From Nocardioides glacieisoli (lineage in GTDB: Bacteria; Actinomycetota; Actinomycetes; Propionibacteriales; Nocardioidaceae), in the NCBI RefSeq assembly GCF_004137245.1, contig NZ_SDWS01000003.1, forward strand, positions 248,001 to 312,000: a DNA stretch of 64,000 nucleotides, written 5' to 3'. The notes under the pieces were generated by a model. It did no database searches. It saw only the letters and a list, made by a program, of their open reading frames with translations, and was not told the DNA's origin. This document shows positions 15,476 to 23,992 of this stretch, one piece after another. The translations under genes and the position numbers were made by a program. The number at the start of each line of letters is the position of its first letter. Position 1 is the stretch's first letter.

Positions 15476-18400
15476 CCGATCACCAGCACCAGGTCGCCGC
15501 CCTCGACGCCCTGGGTCGAGCGGACCGCGAGCCGCGAGACCGTGCCGGCGACCGGCGCGGTGATCGAGGCCTCCATCTTCATCGCCTCGATCGTGGCGAC
15601 GGTCTGCCCGGCCTCGACCGTGTCGCCCTCGGCCACCGTGACGGTCACCGCGCCGTCGTACGGCGCCGCGACGTGGCCGCCGTTCTTCGGGTCGGCCTTC
15701 TCGGCCGAGACGACCTCGGCGGCGACGCTGCGGTCGCGCACCTGCACGGGCCGCAGCTGCCCGTCGATCGTCGCCATCACGTTGCGGAAGCCGCGCTCGT
15801 CGGGCTCGCTGATCGCCTCGAGGCCGTAGAGGACGGTCTTGCCCTCGCGCAGCTGCACGGGGTGCTCGCCACCGCGCTGCAGGCCGTAGAGGTAGTCGAC
15901 GGTCGGCAGCACGGACAGGTCGCCGTAGGCCTCGCGGGACTCGACGAACGCAGCCGTGGGCCCGGGGAAGAGCAGCTCGTTGAGGGTCGTCCGACGGTCG
16001 TCGGCCAGGCCCTGCTGCTGCTCGGCGGTGAGGCTCTCGGTCGGCTGCTTCCAGGTCCGGCCGGCCAGGGCCTTGCTGCGGAACGGCTCGGGCCAGCCGC
16101 CGGGCGGGTCGCCGAGCTCGCCGTTGAGGAAGCCGATCACTGAATCCGGGATGTCGTACGACGCCGGGTCGGCCTCGAACTCCGCCGGGTCGGCGCCGGC
16201 CGCGACGAGGGCGAGCGCGAGGTCGCCGACGACCTTGGACGACGGCGTCACCTTGACGACGTTGCCGAGGATGTCGTTGGCCGCGGCGTACATGTCCTCG
16301 ACCTGCTCGAACTTCTCGCCGAGACCGAGCGCGATCGCCTGCTGGCGCAGGTTGGAGAGCTGGCCGCCGGGGATCTCGTGGCGGTAGACGCGACCGGTCG
16401 GGGCGGGCAGGCCGGACTCGAACGGCGCGTAGACCCGGCGGGTGGCCTCCCAGTAGGGCTCGAGCGCGTTGACCGCGGCCAGCGACAGCCCGGTCTCGCG
16501 CGCCGAGTGGTCGGTCGCCGAGACGAGCGCCGACAGCGCCGGCTGGGACGTCGTGCCGGCCATCGAGGCACAGGCGGCGTCGACCGCGTCGACGCCGGCG
16601 TCGATCGCCGCGACGAGCGTGGCGAGCTGGCCGCCCGGGGTGTCGTGGGTGTGCAGGTGCACGGGCAGGTCGAACCGCTCGCGCAGCGCGGTCACGAGCG
16701 TGCGCGCGGCGGGCGCGCGCAGCAGGCCGGCCATGTCCTTGATCGCCAGCACGTGGGCGCCGGCGTCGACGATCTGCTCGGCCAGACGGAGGTAGTAGTC
16801 GAGCGTGTAGAGCGTCTCGTCGGGCGAGGAGAGGTCGCCGGTGTAGCAGAGCGCGACCTCGGCGACCGAGGTGCCGGTGGCGCGGACCGCGTCGATCGCG
16901 GGCCGCATCTGCGAGACGTCGTTGAGCGCGTCGAAGATCCGGAAGACGTCGATACCGGTCTCGGCGGCCTCCTGCACGAAGGCCTCGGTGACCTCGGTCG
17001 GGTACGGCGTGTAGCCGACGGTGTTGCGGCCGCGGAGCAGCATCTGCAGCCCGATGTTGGGGATCGCCTCGCGGAGCGCGGCCAGCCGCTCCCACGGGTC
17101 CTCGGCGAGGAAGCGGAGCGCGACGTCGTACGTCGCCCCGCCCCAGCACTCGACCGACCACAGCTCCGGCGTGGTGCGGGAGACGTGCTCCGCCACGCCG
17201 AGCAGGTCGCGTGAGCGCACCCGCGTGGCGAGCAGCGACTGGTGGGCGTCGCGGAAGGTGGTGTCGGTGACGGCGACCCGGTCCTGGGCGCGGAGCCGGC
17301 GGGCGAACTCCTCGGGACCGACCTCGCGGAGCAGCTGGCGGGTGCCGGCGGGTGCCGGCTGCGACCGGTCGAGCGACGGCAGCTTGCTGCTCGGCGACAC
17401 CGAGACCCGTGCCTGGCCGTGCGGCTGGTTGACGGTGACGTCGGCGAGGTAGGTCAGCAGGCGCGAGGCGCGGTCGCCGCCGACCTGCGCCTTGAGCAGC
17501 TGCGGGTGGTCCTCGATGAAGGAGGTCGTCACGCCGCCGGCGGCGAAGTCGGGGTCGGCCAGCACGGCCTGGAGGAAGCCGACGTTGGTGGAGACGCCGC
17601 GGATGCGGAACTCCAGCAGCGCGCGCCGCGCCTTCTGCACCGCCGACTCGAAGGTGCGGCCGCGACAGGTGAGCTTGGCGAGCATCGAGTCGAAGTGAGG
17701 GCTGATCTCGGCGCCGGAGTACGTCGTACCGCCGTCGAGGCGGACGCCCGGCCCACCCGGGGAGCGGTAGGTCGTGATCTTCCCGGTGTCGGGCCGGAAG
17801 CCGTTGGCGGGGTCCTCCGTGGTGATCCGGCACTGGAGCGCGAACCCCTGCGGTCGCACCGAGTCCTGCGTCAGCCCCAGGTCGGCGAGCGTGGCGCCGG
17901 CGGCGATCAGCATCTGCGACTGGACGAGGTCGACGGCGGTGACCTCCTCGGTGACCGTGTGCTCGACCTGGATGCGTGGGTTCATCTCGATGAAGACGTA
18001 GCGGCCGCTGGGGTCGAGCAGGAACTCCACGGTGCCGGCGTTCTTGTAGCCGATCTCGCGCGCGAACCGCACCGCGTCGGCGCACATCCTCATCCGGATG
18101 TCGGGGTCGAGGTTGGGAGCGGGGGCGATCTCGACGACCTTCTGGTGGCGCCGCTGGACGGAGCAGTCGCGCTCGTAGAGGTGGATCACCCCATCATCCG
18201 AGCCGTCGGAGCCGGTGCCACTAGTTCCATCCGCCAGGATCTGCACCTCGATGTGGCGCGGGTCGACGACCGCCTGCTCGATGAAGACCGTCGGGTCGCC
18301 GAAGGCACCCTCGGCCTCGCGCATGCACGTCTCGATCGCCTCGCGGAGGTTCGCGCGGTCGTCCACCCGGCGCATGCCGCGACCGCCGCCACCGGCGACG

Positions 18401-18876
18401 GCCTTGACGAAGAGGGGCGCCTCGATGGCCTCGGCCGCAGCCAGCAGCTCGTCGACGTCGGTCGACGGCGGGACCGACTCGAGCACGGGTACGCCGGCGG
18501 CCTTGGCCGCGGCGATCGCGCGGGCCTTGTTGCCGGTGAGCGTCAGCACCTCGGCGCTGGGGCCGATGAAGGTGATGCCCGCCGCGGCGCACGCCTCGGC
18601 CAGGGTCGGGTTCTCCGAGAGGAAGCCGTAGCCGGGGTAGACGGCGTCCGCGCCGCACTGCACGGCGACCGCGACGATCGCGTCGGGGTCGAGGTAGGCC
18701 CGCACCGGGTGACCGACCTCGCCGATCTCGTAGGCCTCCTCGGCCTTCATCCGGTGCTCGGACCACCGGTCCTCGTGGGGGAAGACGGCGACGGTCTTCG
18801 AGCCGATCTCGCGAGCGGCTCGGAGGGCGCGGACTGCGATCTCACCCCGGTTGGCGATGAGGACCTTGGAGAACAT
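15472..18876 (-). CDS. pyc: Pyruvate carboxylase
   Basis: A 1134-residue single-chain pyruvate carboxylase converting pyruvate, bicarbonate and ATP to oxaloacetate. The biotin carboxylase part starts [20 protein letters not shown] and includes VAGGGGRGMRRV and EMNPRIQVEHTVTEE. The carboxyltransferase part (about 535-830) has TDTTFRDAHQSLLATRVRS, LYTLDYYLRLAEQI and HTHDTPGGQ. The biotin carrier at the C-terminus carries IEAMKMEA. Length is as expected. The ATG lies 7 bases after TAGCGT (18884-18889, minus strand), a leaderless start. It shares a CTAG stop with the NUDIX gene. Confidence 0.97.
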   Translation of the reverse strand: MFSKVLIANRGEIAVRALRAAREIGSKTVAVFPHEDRWSEHRMKAEEAYEIGEVGHPVRAYLDPDAIVAVAVQCGADAVYPGYGFLSENPTLAEACAAAGITFIGPSAEVLTLTGNKARAIAAAKAAGVPVLESVPPSTDVDELLAAAEAIEAPLFVKAVAGGGGRGMRRVDDRANLREAIETCMREAEGAFGDPTVFIEQAVVDPRHIEVQILADGTSGTGSDGSDDGVIHLYERDCSVQRRHQKVVEIAPAPNLDPDIRMRMCADAVRFAREIGYKNAGTVEFLLDPSGRYVFIEMNPRIQVEHTVTEEVTAVDLVQSQMLIAAGATLADLGLTQDSVRPQGFALQCRITTEDPANGFRPDTGKITTYRSPGGPGVRLDGGTTYSGAEISPHFDSMLAKLTCRGRTFESAVQKARRALLEFRIRGVSTNVGFLQAVLADPDFAAGGVTTSFIEDHPQLLKAQVGGDRASRLLTYLADVTVNQPHGQARVSVSPSSKLPSLDRSQPAPAGTRQLLREVGPEEFARRLRAQDRVAVTDTTFRDAHQSLLATRVRSRDLLGVAEHVSRTTPELWSVECWGGATYDVALRFLAEDPWERLAALREAIPNIGLQMLLRGRNTVGYTPYPTEVTEAFVQEAAETGIDVFRIFDALNDVSQMRPAIDAVRATGTSVAEVALCYTGDLSSPDETLYTLDYYLRLAEQIVDAGAHVLAIKDMAGLLRAPAARTLVTALRERFDLPVHLHTHDTPGGQLATLVAAIDAGVDAVDAACASMAGTTSQPALSALVSATDHSARETGLSLAAVNALEPYWEATRRVYAPFESGLPAPTGRVYRHEIPGGQLSNLRQQAIALGLGEKFEQVEDMYAAANDILGNVVKVTPSSKVVGDLALALVAAGADPAEFEADPASYDIPDSVIGFLNGELGDPPGGWPEPFRSKALAGRTWKQPTESLTAEQQQGLADDRRTTLNELLFPGPTAAFVESREAYGDLSVLPTVDYLYGLQRGGEHPVQLREGKTVLYGLEAISEPDERGFRNVMATIDGQLRPVQVRDRSVAAEVVSAEKADPKNGGHVAAPYDGAVTVTVAEGDTVEAGQTVATIEAMKMEASITAPVAGTVSRLAVRSTQGVEGGDLVLVIG

Positions 18877-18931
18877 GGCCCGAACGCTATCGAGGGACTG
18901 GTGTGACGTGGGTTACTCGTCCGTACCCCGG

Positions 18932-19873
18932 TCAGGCGGCGGCGCTGTCCTGGGCGCGCCACCACTCGACGGTGGCGGCGAGGCCGGCGGTCAGCGACGT
19001 GGGTGCCAGCCCGAGCCGCTGCTCGCTCGCCGATGAGTCGAGCACGAAGGGCGCGGTGAACATGTAGGCCGTCTCTGCCAGCTCGCGCATCTCGCGGGAG
19101 ACGACGCCGGACGCGCGCAGCACCCACGGCGGGAGCGCCGACATCCTCGGGACGGGCACCCCTCCCGCCTCGGCGACCAGCTCAACCAGCCTGCGCTGGG
19201 TGACCGGCGCGGCGGTGGGTGCGTGGAGGAACGAGTTCCAGAGCTCCGGGCGCGCGGCGGCCTCGATCATCGCGGCGGCCAGGTCGGGGACGTAGGTGAA
19301 CGAGTGCGGCTGGTCGAGGCTGCCGAGCACCCGCATCGTCCGCCCGGCGAGCACGGTCGGGACCAGGCGCTCGCCGGCATGGGCGTTGCGCACCACCGGG
19401 CCGTAGAAGTCGGACGCCGCGACGCTCACGGTCGGCGTGGCCGACGCCTCGCGCTGGGCGAGCAGCTCCGTGCGGACGCCGAGCTTGCCGGTGGTCGCGG
19501 TCCGCGGCAGGTCCTCGGTCAACGGACCGTCGACCTGGCCGTATGAGTACAGGCTCTCCGGGAACACGACCACCGCGCCGACGCGACCGGCTGCTGCCAG
19601 CACGGCCGCCTCGGCCTGCGGGAGCTCGGCGCGCCAGACCCTGGCGTCGTACGCCGACCCGTGGATGCAGTGGTGCACCGCGACCGCGCCGTCGAAGGTC
19701 TCGGCGAGGACCTCCGTACGGGAGACGTCGACGCGCCGACGGTCGATGAGGGGGTGGACCGGGCCGCTGCCCGACCGGGTCAGCAGGCGGACCTGGTGGC
19801 CCGCGTCGGCGAGCTGGAGGGCGACGGTCGAGCCGACGGGGCCGGCTCCGGTGACGACGTGGACGGTGTTCAT
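18932..19873 (-). CDS. NAD-dependent epimerase/dehydratase family protein
   Basis: A 313-residue atypical or extended SDR. The N-terminal Rossmann motif is VVTGAGPVGSTVALQLADAG. An SDR Tyr-containing segment ESLYSYGQVDGP is present, but the canonical YxxxK is not clear, so catalysis by the usual dyad is uncertain; it may be an NmrA-like or reductase-type member. The ribosome site is CAGGAG 6 bases before the ATG. The TetR gene at 20000 is divergent, and a 15-base palindrome (19894-19908) lies just upstream of this start, so TetR repression is inferred. Confidence 0.82.
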   Translation of the reverse strand: MNTVHVVTGAGPVGSTVALQLADAGHQVRLLTRSGSGPVHPLIDRRRVDVSRTEVLAETFDGAVAVHHCIHGSAYDARVWRAELPQAEAAVLAAAGRVGAVVVFPESLYSYGQVDGPLTEDLPRTATTGKLGVRTELLAQREASATPTVSVAASDFYGPVVRNAHAGERLVPTVLAGRTMRVLGSLDQPHSFTYVPDLAAAMIEAAARPELWNSFLHAPTAAPVTQRRLVELVAEAGGVPVPRMSALPPWVLRASGVVSREMRELAETAYMFTAPFVLDSSASEQRLGLAPTSLTAGLAATVEWWRAQDSAAA

Positions 19874-19893
19874 GGCTGCTCCTGGGATGAAGT

Positions 19894-19908
19894 GAGAGCG
19901 GTGCTCTC
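19894..19908. promoter_or_regulatory. TetR-type operator proximal to the epimerase gene
   Basis: GAGAGC-GGT-GCTCTC is a perfect inverted repeat with 6-base arms, 21 bases upstream of the epimerase start. A second copy with the same half-site (AGAGC) occurs at 19946-19958 near the divergent TetR gene, as expected for an autoregulated repressor and its target. Confidence 0.7.
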
Positions 19909-19945
19909 GTTTCTCCTATCGTGCACGACTCGCAACCCGAAAGCA

Positions 19946-19958
19946 AGAGCACTGCTCT
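19946..19958. promoter_or_regulatory. TetR-type operator proximal to the TetR gene
   Basis: AGAGC-ACT-GCTCT, 5-base perfect arms, sharing the half-site of the palindrome at 19894-19908. It lies 28 bases upstream of CACGAT (19987-19992), the likely -10 of the TetR gene, and so overlaps its -35 region. Confidence 0.7.
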
Positions 19959-19999
19959 CTTTGGTCACGAGTGCTCGCTCGTGTGGCACGATGGACGCC

Positions 20000-20698
20000 A
20001 TGGACACCTCCACTCCCCGGGCCCGGGCACGCGAGCAGACCATGCGCGACATCGTCCGCATCGGACGCGGCCACCTGGCGACCGAGGGAGCCGCAGCCCT
20101 GTCGCTACGGGCGGTTGCGCGTGACCTCGGTCTCGTCTCGTCCGCGGTCTACCGCTACGTCGCGAGCCGCGACGAGCTGCTGACCCTGCTCGTCGTCGAC
20201 GGCTACGACGAGCTCGGCGACGCGGTCGACGCCGCCCTCGAGCGGGTCGACACTGCCGACTTCGCCGGTCGGCTGGCGGCGATCGGCCGCGCGACCCGCG
20301 CCTGGGCACTGGCCGAGCCGGCGACGTACGCCCTGCTCTTCGGCAGCCCGGTGCCGGGATACGAGGCTCCCGCGGAGCGCACGACCGGCCCCGGGACCCG
20401 GGTGGTCGGACGGCTCGTCGAGGTCTGGGAGGACGCCTGGCAGGCCGGCGCCGTCGACCTCGACGACGCGCCGCTCACGCCGCGACGGTTCTCCCGCGAC
20501 CTGGGTCGGATCCGTCGCGAGCTGGGCCTGAGTGCCCCGGACCGGCTGGTCGCCCGCGGCCTCTTCGCGTGGGCCGCGCTCTTCGGCTGCCTGTCGTTCG
20601 AGGTGTTCGGGCAGTACGGCGCGGACACCCTCACCGACCCCGCCGACCTGTTCGAGGCGCACCTGGCCGCGCTGGTCGAGGCCGTCGGTCTCGCCTGA
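20000..20698 (+). CDS. TetR/AcrR family transcriptional regulator
   Basis: A 232-residue repressor. The helix-turn-helix is in TMRDIVRIGRGHLATEGAAA then LSLRAVARDLGLVSSAVYRYVASRDELL (about 14-60). The C-terminal part is a TetR_C/WHG-like ligand domain with LAEPATYALLFGSPVPGY. The second of two in-frame ATGs (20000) is preferred because CACGAT lies 7 bases before it; starting at 19991 adds three residues. It is divergent from the epimerase gene with one operator at each side. Downstream its 3' end abuts a cluster of inverted repeats. Confidence 0.88.
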   Translation: MDTSTPRARAREQTMRDIVRIGRGHLATEGAAALSLRAVARDLGLVSSAVYRYVASRDELLTLLVVDGYDELGDAVDAALERVDTADFAGRLAAIGRATRAWALAEPATYALLFGSPVPGYEAPAERTTGPGTRVVGRLVEVWEDAWQAGAVDLDDAPLTPRRFSRDLGRIRRELGLSAPDRLVARGLFAWAALFGCLSFEVFGQYGADTLTDPADLFEAHLAALVEAVGLA

Positions 20699-20835
20699 CC
20701 GGGCACTTCCTCGCGCTGGATCACGCCGGGCGGGCAGTTCCTCGCGCTGGACCGCGAGGAACTGCCCGCTCAGCACTTCTCAGCGGGAGGAAGTGCCCGG
20801 TCGGGCCGTCTCAGCGCGAGGAACTGCCCGGTCGG
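20698..20835. repeat. Cluster of five short palindromic repeat units (REP-like)
   Basis: A unit close to CGGGCAGTTCCTCGCGCTG (G or C at the sixth base) occurs five times: forward at 20698-20718 and 20731-20749, reverse at 20753-20768, 20781-20801 and 20812-20830. The outermost forward copy pairs with the reverse copy at 20781-20801 with one mismatch; the inner pair is perfect. The last two copies lie inside the C-terminal codons of the DUF6069 gene. The arrangement suggests repetitive extragenic palindromes between convergent genes. Confidence 0.8.
20732..20767. terminator. Perfect 15-bp hairpin within the repeat cluster
   Basis: GGGCAGTTCCTCGCG (20732-20746) and CGCGAGGAACTGCCC (20753-20767) are exact inverse complements separated by CTGGAC. 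It lies between the convergent TetR and DUF6069 genes, so it could stop transcription from both sides. There is no U-tract. Confidence 0.55.
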
Positions 20836-21226
20836 CGCTCGTCAGATCGCCTGTCCGCAGGCCCCGGACCAGCACGGGGATCGCCACTGCTGCCGCGACC
20901 AGGTGGAGGCCCAGCAGGGTGCCGATGGTGGCCCCGTCCGCTCCCCAGAGGAGTGGGGGCACCAGCGACAGGGCGGTCAGCGAGCCGGCCGTCCGGAGGA
21001 ACAGGTCCGCGGGACGCGCGCTCCACCGCTGCAACGCGGCGGCGATCACGATTCCCACGAGCGTGAAGCCGCCGGTCACGACGGCGATGCCCGAGACCGG
21101 GATCGTCTCGTCGCTGCCCTCGACCGCGAGGTCCACGCCCGCGGCCTTCGCCACGGCGGCCACTGCGGCCGTGGCGGCCGCGGCCGCCACGGTGGCGAGC
21201 AGGCCGGTGCGCGCGAGCCGCATCAT
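20780..21226 (-). CDS. DUF6069-like integral membrane protein
   Basis: A 148-residue protein with four predicted membrane helices: LLATVAAAAATAAVAAVAKA, ISGIAVVTGG-FTLVGIVIAAAL region, TAGSLTALSLVPPLLWG, and TIGTLLGLHLVAAAVAIPVL. It matches the layout of DUF6069 proteins. The ATG overlaps the stop of the sigma-factor gene (ATGA, 21223-21226), so the two are co-translated; it may sense or execute the sigma factor's response. The last 16 residues (RAVPRAETARPGTSSR) are encoded by two copies of the palindromic repeat and look like an acquired tail. Confidence 0.75.
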   Translation of the reverse strand: MMRLARTGLLATVAAAAATAAVAAVAKAAGVDLAVEGSDETIPVSGIAVVTGGFTLVGIVIAAALQRWSARPADLFLRTAGSLTALSLVPPLLWGADGATIGTLLGLHLVAAAVAIPVLVRGLRTGDLTSADRAVPRAETARPGTSSR

Positions 21227-22230
21227 CGGGCACCTCCCTCGAGCTGCGCCGGCAGGCCGAGGTGCGGGAACTGCTCGGGTCCGAAGATCGTGACCTCGGT
21301 GATCGCGCCGTCGCTGATCCGCAGCACGTCGAGCGACAGCGGGACGTACGCCGACGCCTGCTCGCGCCACACGTAGTAGCCGACCGCGGGCTGCCGGTTG
21401 ACCGACGTCGGGACACCGCGCAGGCCGGTGATCTCGGGGTAGCCGCCCTCGATCCAGTCGGCGATCACGGCGTCGCGGCCGATGGTGAGCCCCTGCACGG
21501 GCGGCATCGCGAACCTGACGTCGTCGCGGAGCATGCTGGCGATCGTGTCGATGTCGATGGCCATGCTGGCGTCGGTGAAGCGGCGTACGAGCTCGCGGTT
21601 GTCGGCGTCGTCGTCGCTGCCCGTCCACTCCTGGCGCTCGGCCGGCAGGTGCTCGCGCATGCCGGCGCGGGCCCGCTGGAGCGCGCTGTTGACCGAGTTC
21701 ACCGAGTCGCCGAGCAGGTCGGCGACGTCCTTGGCCGGCCAGCCGACGACGTCGCGCAGGATCAGCGCGGCGCGCGGGCGGGGGGCGAGGTGCTGCACCG
21801 CGACGACGTACGCCAGCTCGACGGTCTCGCGCGCCATCGCCGCGGTCTCGGGCTCGTCGGCGTCGTCGGCGGTCAGCTCGTCCAGCAGCCGGTCGGGGTA
21901 GGGCGACAGCCACAGCACCTCGCCGCCGGCCGCGGGCTCGGGGCGCCGCTTGGCGAGCAGGTCGAGGCAGGCGTTCGTCGCGATCCGGTAGAGCCAGGCG
22001 CGGAAGGTCGAACGGCCCTCGAAGGTCTCGCGCCGGCGCCATGCGCGCAGGAAGGTCTCCTGCACCGCGTCCTCGGCGTCCTGGAACGACCCGAGCATCC
22101 GGTAGCAGTGGACGTGCAGCTCACGCCGGTGCTTCTCGGCCAGGTCCGAGAACCCCGCCTCGTCCATCGCGCCCAGCTCGCTCACGCCCGGCTCCTCACT
22201 TCTCAGCTCCCTGCTCAGCACTGCAGTCAT
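21223..22230 (-). CDS. ECF-type sigma factor, SigG-like, with C-terminal SnoaL-like domain
   Basis: A 335-residue sigma-70 family factor. Region 2 is FSDLAEKHRRELHVHCYRMLGSFQDAEDAVQETFLRAWRRRE; region 4 is LAPRPRAALILRDVVGWPAKDVADLLGDSVNSVNSALQRAR. After about residue 205 a SnoaL/NTF2-like domain follows (LVRRFTDASMAIDIDTIASMLRDDVRF, MPPVQGLTIGRDAV). This layout is that of SigG and related ECF factors whose C-terminal domain modulates activity in place of an anti-sigma factor. GGAGG about 8 bases before the ATG is the ribosome site. It is coupled to the DUF6069 gene. Confidence 0.9.
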   Translation of the reverse strand: MTAVLSRELRSEEPGVSELGAMDEAGFSDLAEKHRRELHVHCYRMLGSFQDAEDAVQETFLRAWRRRETFEGRSTFRAWLYRIATNACLDLLAKRRPEPAAGGEVLWLSPYPDRLLDELTADDADEPETAAMARETVELAYVVAVQHLAPRPRAALILRDVVGWPAKDVADLLGDSVNSVNSALQRARAGMREHLPAERQEWTGSDDDADNRELVRRFTDASMAIDIDTIASMLRDDVRFAMPPVQGLTIGRDAVIADWIEGGYPEITGLRGVPTSVNRQPAVGYYVWREQASAYVPLSLDVLRISDGAITEVTIFGPEQFPHLGLPAQLEGGAR

Positions 22231-22297
22231 CGTCCATCCTCCGTCGTGTGGTGTCGCTTCTGGAGGTATGACTGCCGCACGGCGCAGAACTCATCAC

Positions 22298-23992
22298 TCA
22301 GGGCGCGAGCGCCTTCCCGACGGCGCGGCCGGAGAAGATGCAGCCGCCGAGGAAGGTGCCCTCCAGCGCGTTGTAGCCGTGGACGCCACCGCCGCCGAAG
22401 CCGGCGACCTCGCCCGCGGCGTAGAGGCCGGGCACGCGGCTGCCGTCGGCGGCGACGCACTGCCCGTCGAGGTCGGTCTCGAGACCGCCGAGCGTCTTGC
22501 GCGACAGGATGTTGAGGCGTACGGCGATGAGCGGGCCATGGGCCGGGTCGAGCACCTTGTGCGGCCTGGCCACGCGGACCAGCCTGTCCGTGCGGCTGCG
22601 GCGGGCGTTGTGGATCGCCATCACCTGGATGTCCTTGCTGAAGGAGTTGTCGACCTCGCGGTCGCGCGCCTCGATCTGGTGGCGGAGGACGAAGGCGTCG
22701 AGCTTCGGGCCGCGGGCCAGCTCGTTCATCCCGGTGACGAGCTCGTCGAGGTCGTCGGCCACGACGAAGTCGACGCCGTGCTCCTTGAACGCCTCGACCG
22801 GCCCCGGCGCACCCTTGGCGAGGCGGCTCTGGGCGAGGAACTTCAGGTCCTTGCCGGTGATGTCGGGGTTCTGCTCGGAGCCGGAGAGGGCGAACTCCTT
22901 CTCGATCATCGACTGGGTGAGCACGAACCACGAGTAGTCGTGACCGGCGGCCAGGATCTGCTTCATCGCCCCGATCGAGTCGGCGCCCGGTACGCCGGAC
23001 ATCCCCTCGAGCCGCTTGCCGGTGGCGTCGAACCACATCGACGACGGCCCGGGCAGGATCCGGATCGCGTGGTCGGGCCAGACCGGGTCCCAGTTGTGGA
23101 TGCCCTCGACGTAGGCCCACATGCGGTCCCGGTTGACCATCGTCGCGCCGGCGGTCTCGGCGATGCCCTGCATCCGCCCGTCCACGTGGGCGGGGACGCC
23201 GGATATCAGGTGCTCGGGGGCGGGGCCGACGCGCTCGGTCGGCCAGCTGCGCCGCATCAGCTCGTGGTTGTGACCGATACCGCCGCTCGTCACGACGACC
23301 GCGGCGGCGCGGTGCTCGAACTCGCCGGCGGCGTCGCGGCTCGACTTCACGCCTCGCTTGCTCTCGTCGTCGACCAGCACGGTGCCGCGGACGCCGACGA
23401 CGGCGCCGTCCTCGACGACCAGCTCGTCGACCTGGTGGCGGAACGCGAGGCGGACGAGCCCGTCCGCCTCGGCGCGCTCGACCGGCTCGGCGAAGATCCG
23501 GACCACCTCGGGGCCGGTGCCCCACGTGAGGTGGAAGCGGGGGACCGAGTTGCCGTGGCCGGTCGCGCGGCCGTCGCCGCGCTCGGCCCAGCCGACGAAG
23601 GGCAGCGACCTGAGGCCGAGGTCGTGGAGGTAGGCGCGCTTGTCGCGGTGGGCGAAGTCGACGTAGGCCCTCGCCCACTGCTGCGGCCAGAAGTCCTCGC
23701 CGCGGCCCGGGCCGTCGGTGCCGTCGCCGAGGCGGTCGAACTGCGCCGATCCCTGCCAGTCCTGCCAGGCCAGCTCGGGGGAGTCCGTGATGCCCATCCG
23801 CCGCTGCTCGGGGCTGTCGACGAAGAGCAGCCCGCCGAGCGACCACCACGCCTGGCCGCCGAGGTTGGCGCGGTTCTCCTGGTCGAGGACGAGCACCCGC
23901 TTGCCGGCGAGCGCCAGCTCGTGGGTGGCGACGAGGCCGGCGAGGCCGGCGCCGACGACGATGACGTCGGGGGTGAAGGTGTCCGTGCTCAT
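22298..23992 (-). CDS. FAD-binding dehydrogenase (KstD/fumarate reductase flavoprotein family)
   Basis: A 564-residue flavoprotein. The FAD motif VIVVGAGLAGLVATHELALAGKR is at the start, followed by DQENRANLGGQAWWSLGGL. The C-terminal FAD/active region reads GLYAAGEVAGFGGGGVHGYNALEGTFLGGC, typical of the 3-ketosteroid dehydrogenase/fumarate reductase-like group often annotated simply as FAD-binding dehydrogenase. The substrate is unknown; a steroid or enoate is possible. The ATG at 23992 overlaps the stop of the upstream TetR gene (ATGA), which therefore probably controls it. Confidence 0.85.
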   Translation of the reverse strand: MSTDTFTPDVIVVGAGLAGLVATHELALAGKRVLVLDQENRANLGGQAWWSLGGLLFVDSPEQRRMGITDSPELAWQDWQGSAQFDRLGDGTDGPGRGEDFWPQQWARAYVDFAHRDKRAYLHDLGLRSLPFVGWAERGDGRATGHGNSVPRFHLTWGTGPEVVRIFAEPVERAEADGLVRLAFRHQVDELVVEDGAVVGVRGTVLVDDESKRGVKSSRDAAGEFEHRAAAVVVTSGGIGHNHELMRRSWPTERVGPAPEHLISGVPAHVDGRMQGIAETAGATMVNRDRMWAYVEGIHNWDPVWPDHAIRILPGPSSMWFDATGKRLEGMSGVPGADSIGAMKQILAAGHDYSWFVLTQSMIEKEFALSGSEQNPDITGKDLKFLAQSRLAKGAPGPVEAFKEHGVDFVVADDLDELVTGMNELARGPKLDAFVLRHQIEARDREVDNSFSKDIQVMAIHNARRSRTDRLVRVARPHKVLDPAHGPLIAVRLNILSRKTLGGLETDLDGQCVAADGSRVPGLYAAGEVAGFGGGGVHGYNALEGTFLGGCIFSGRAVGKALAP

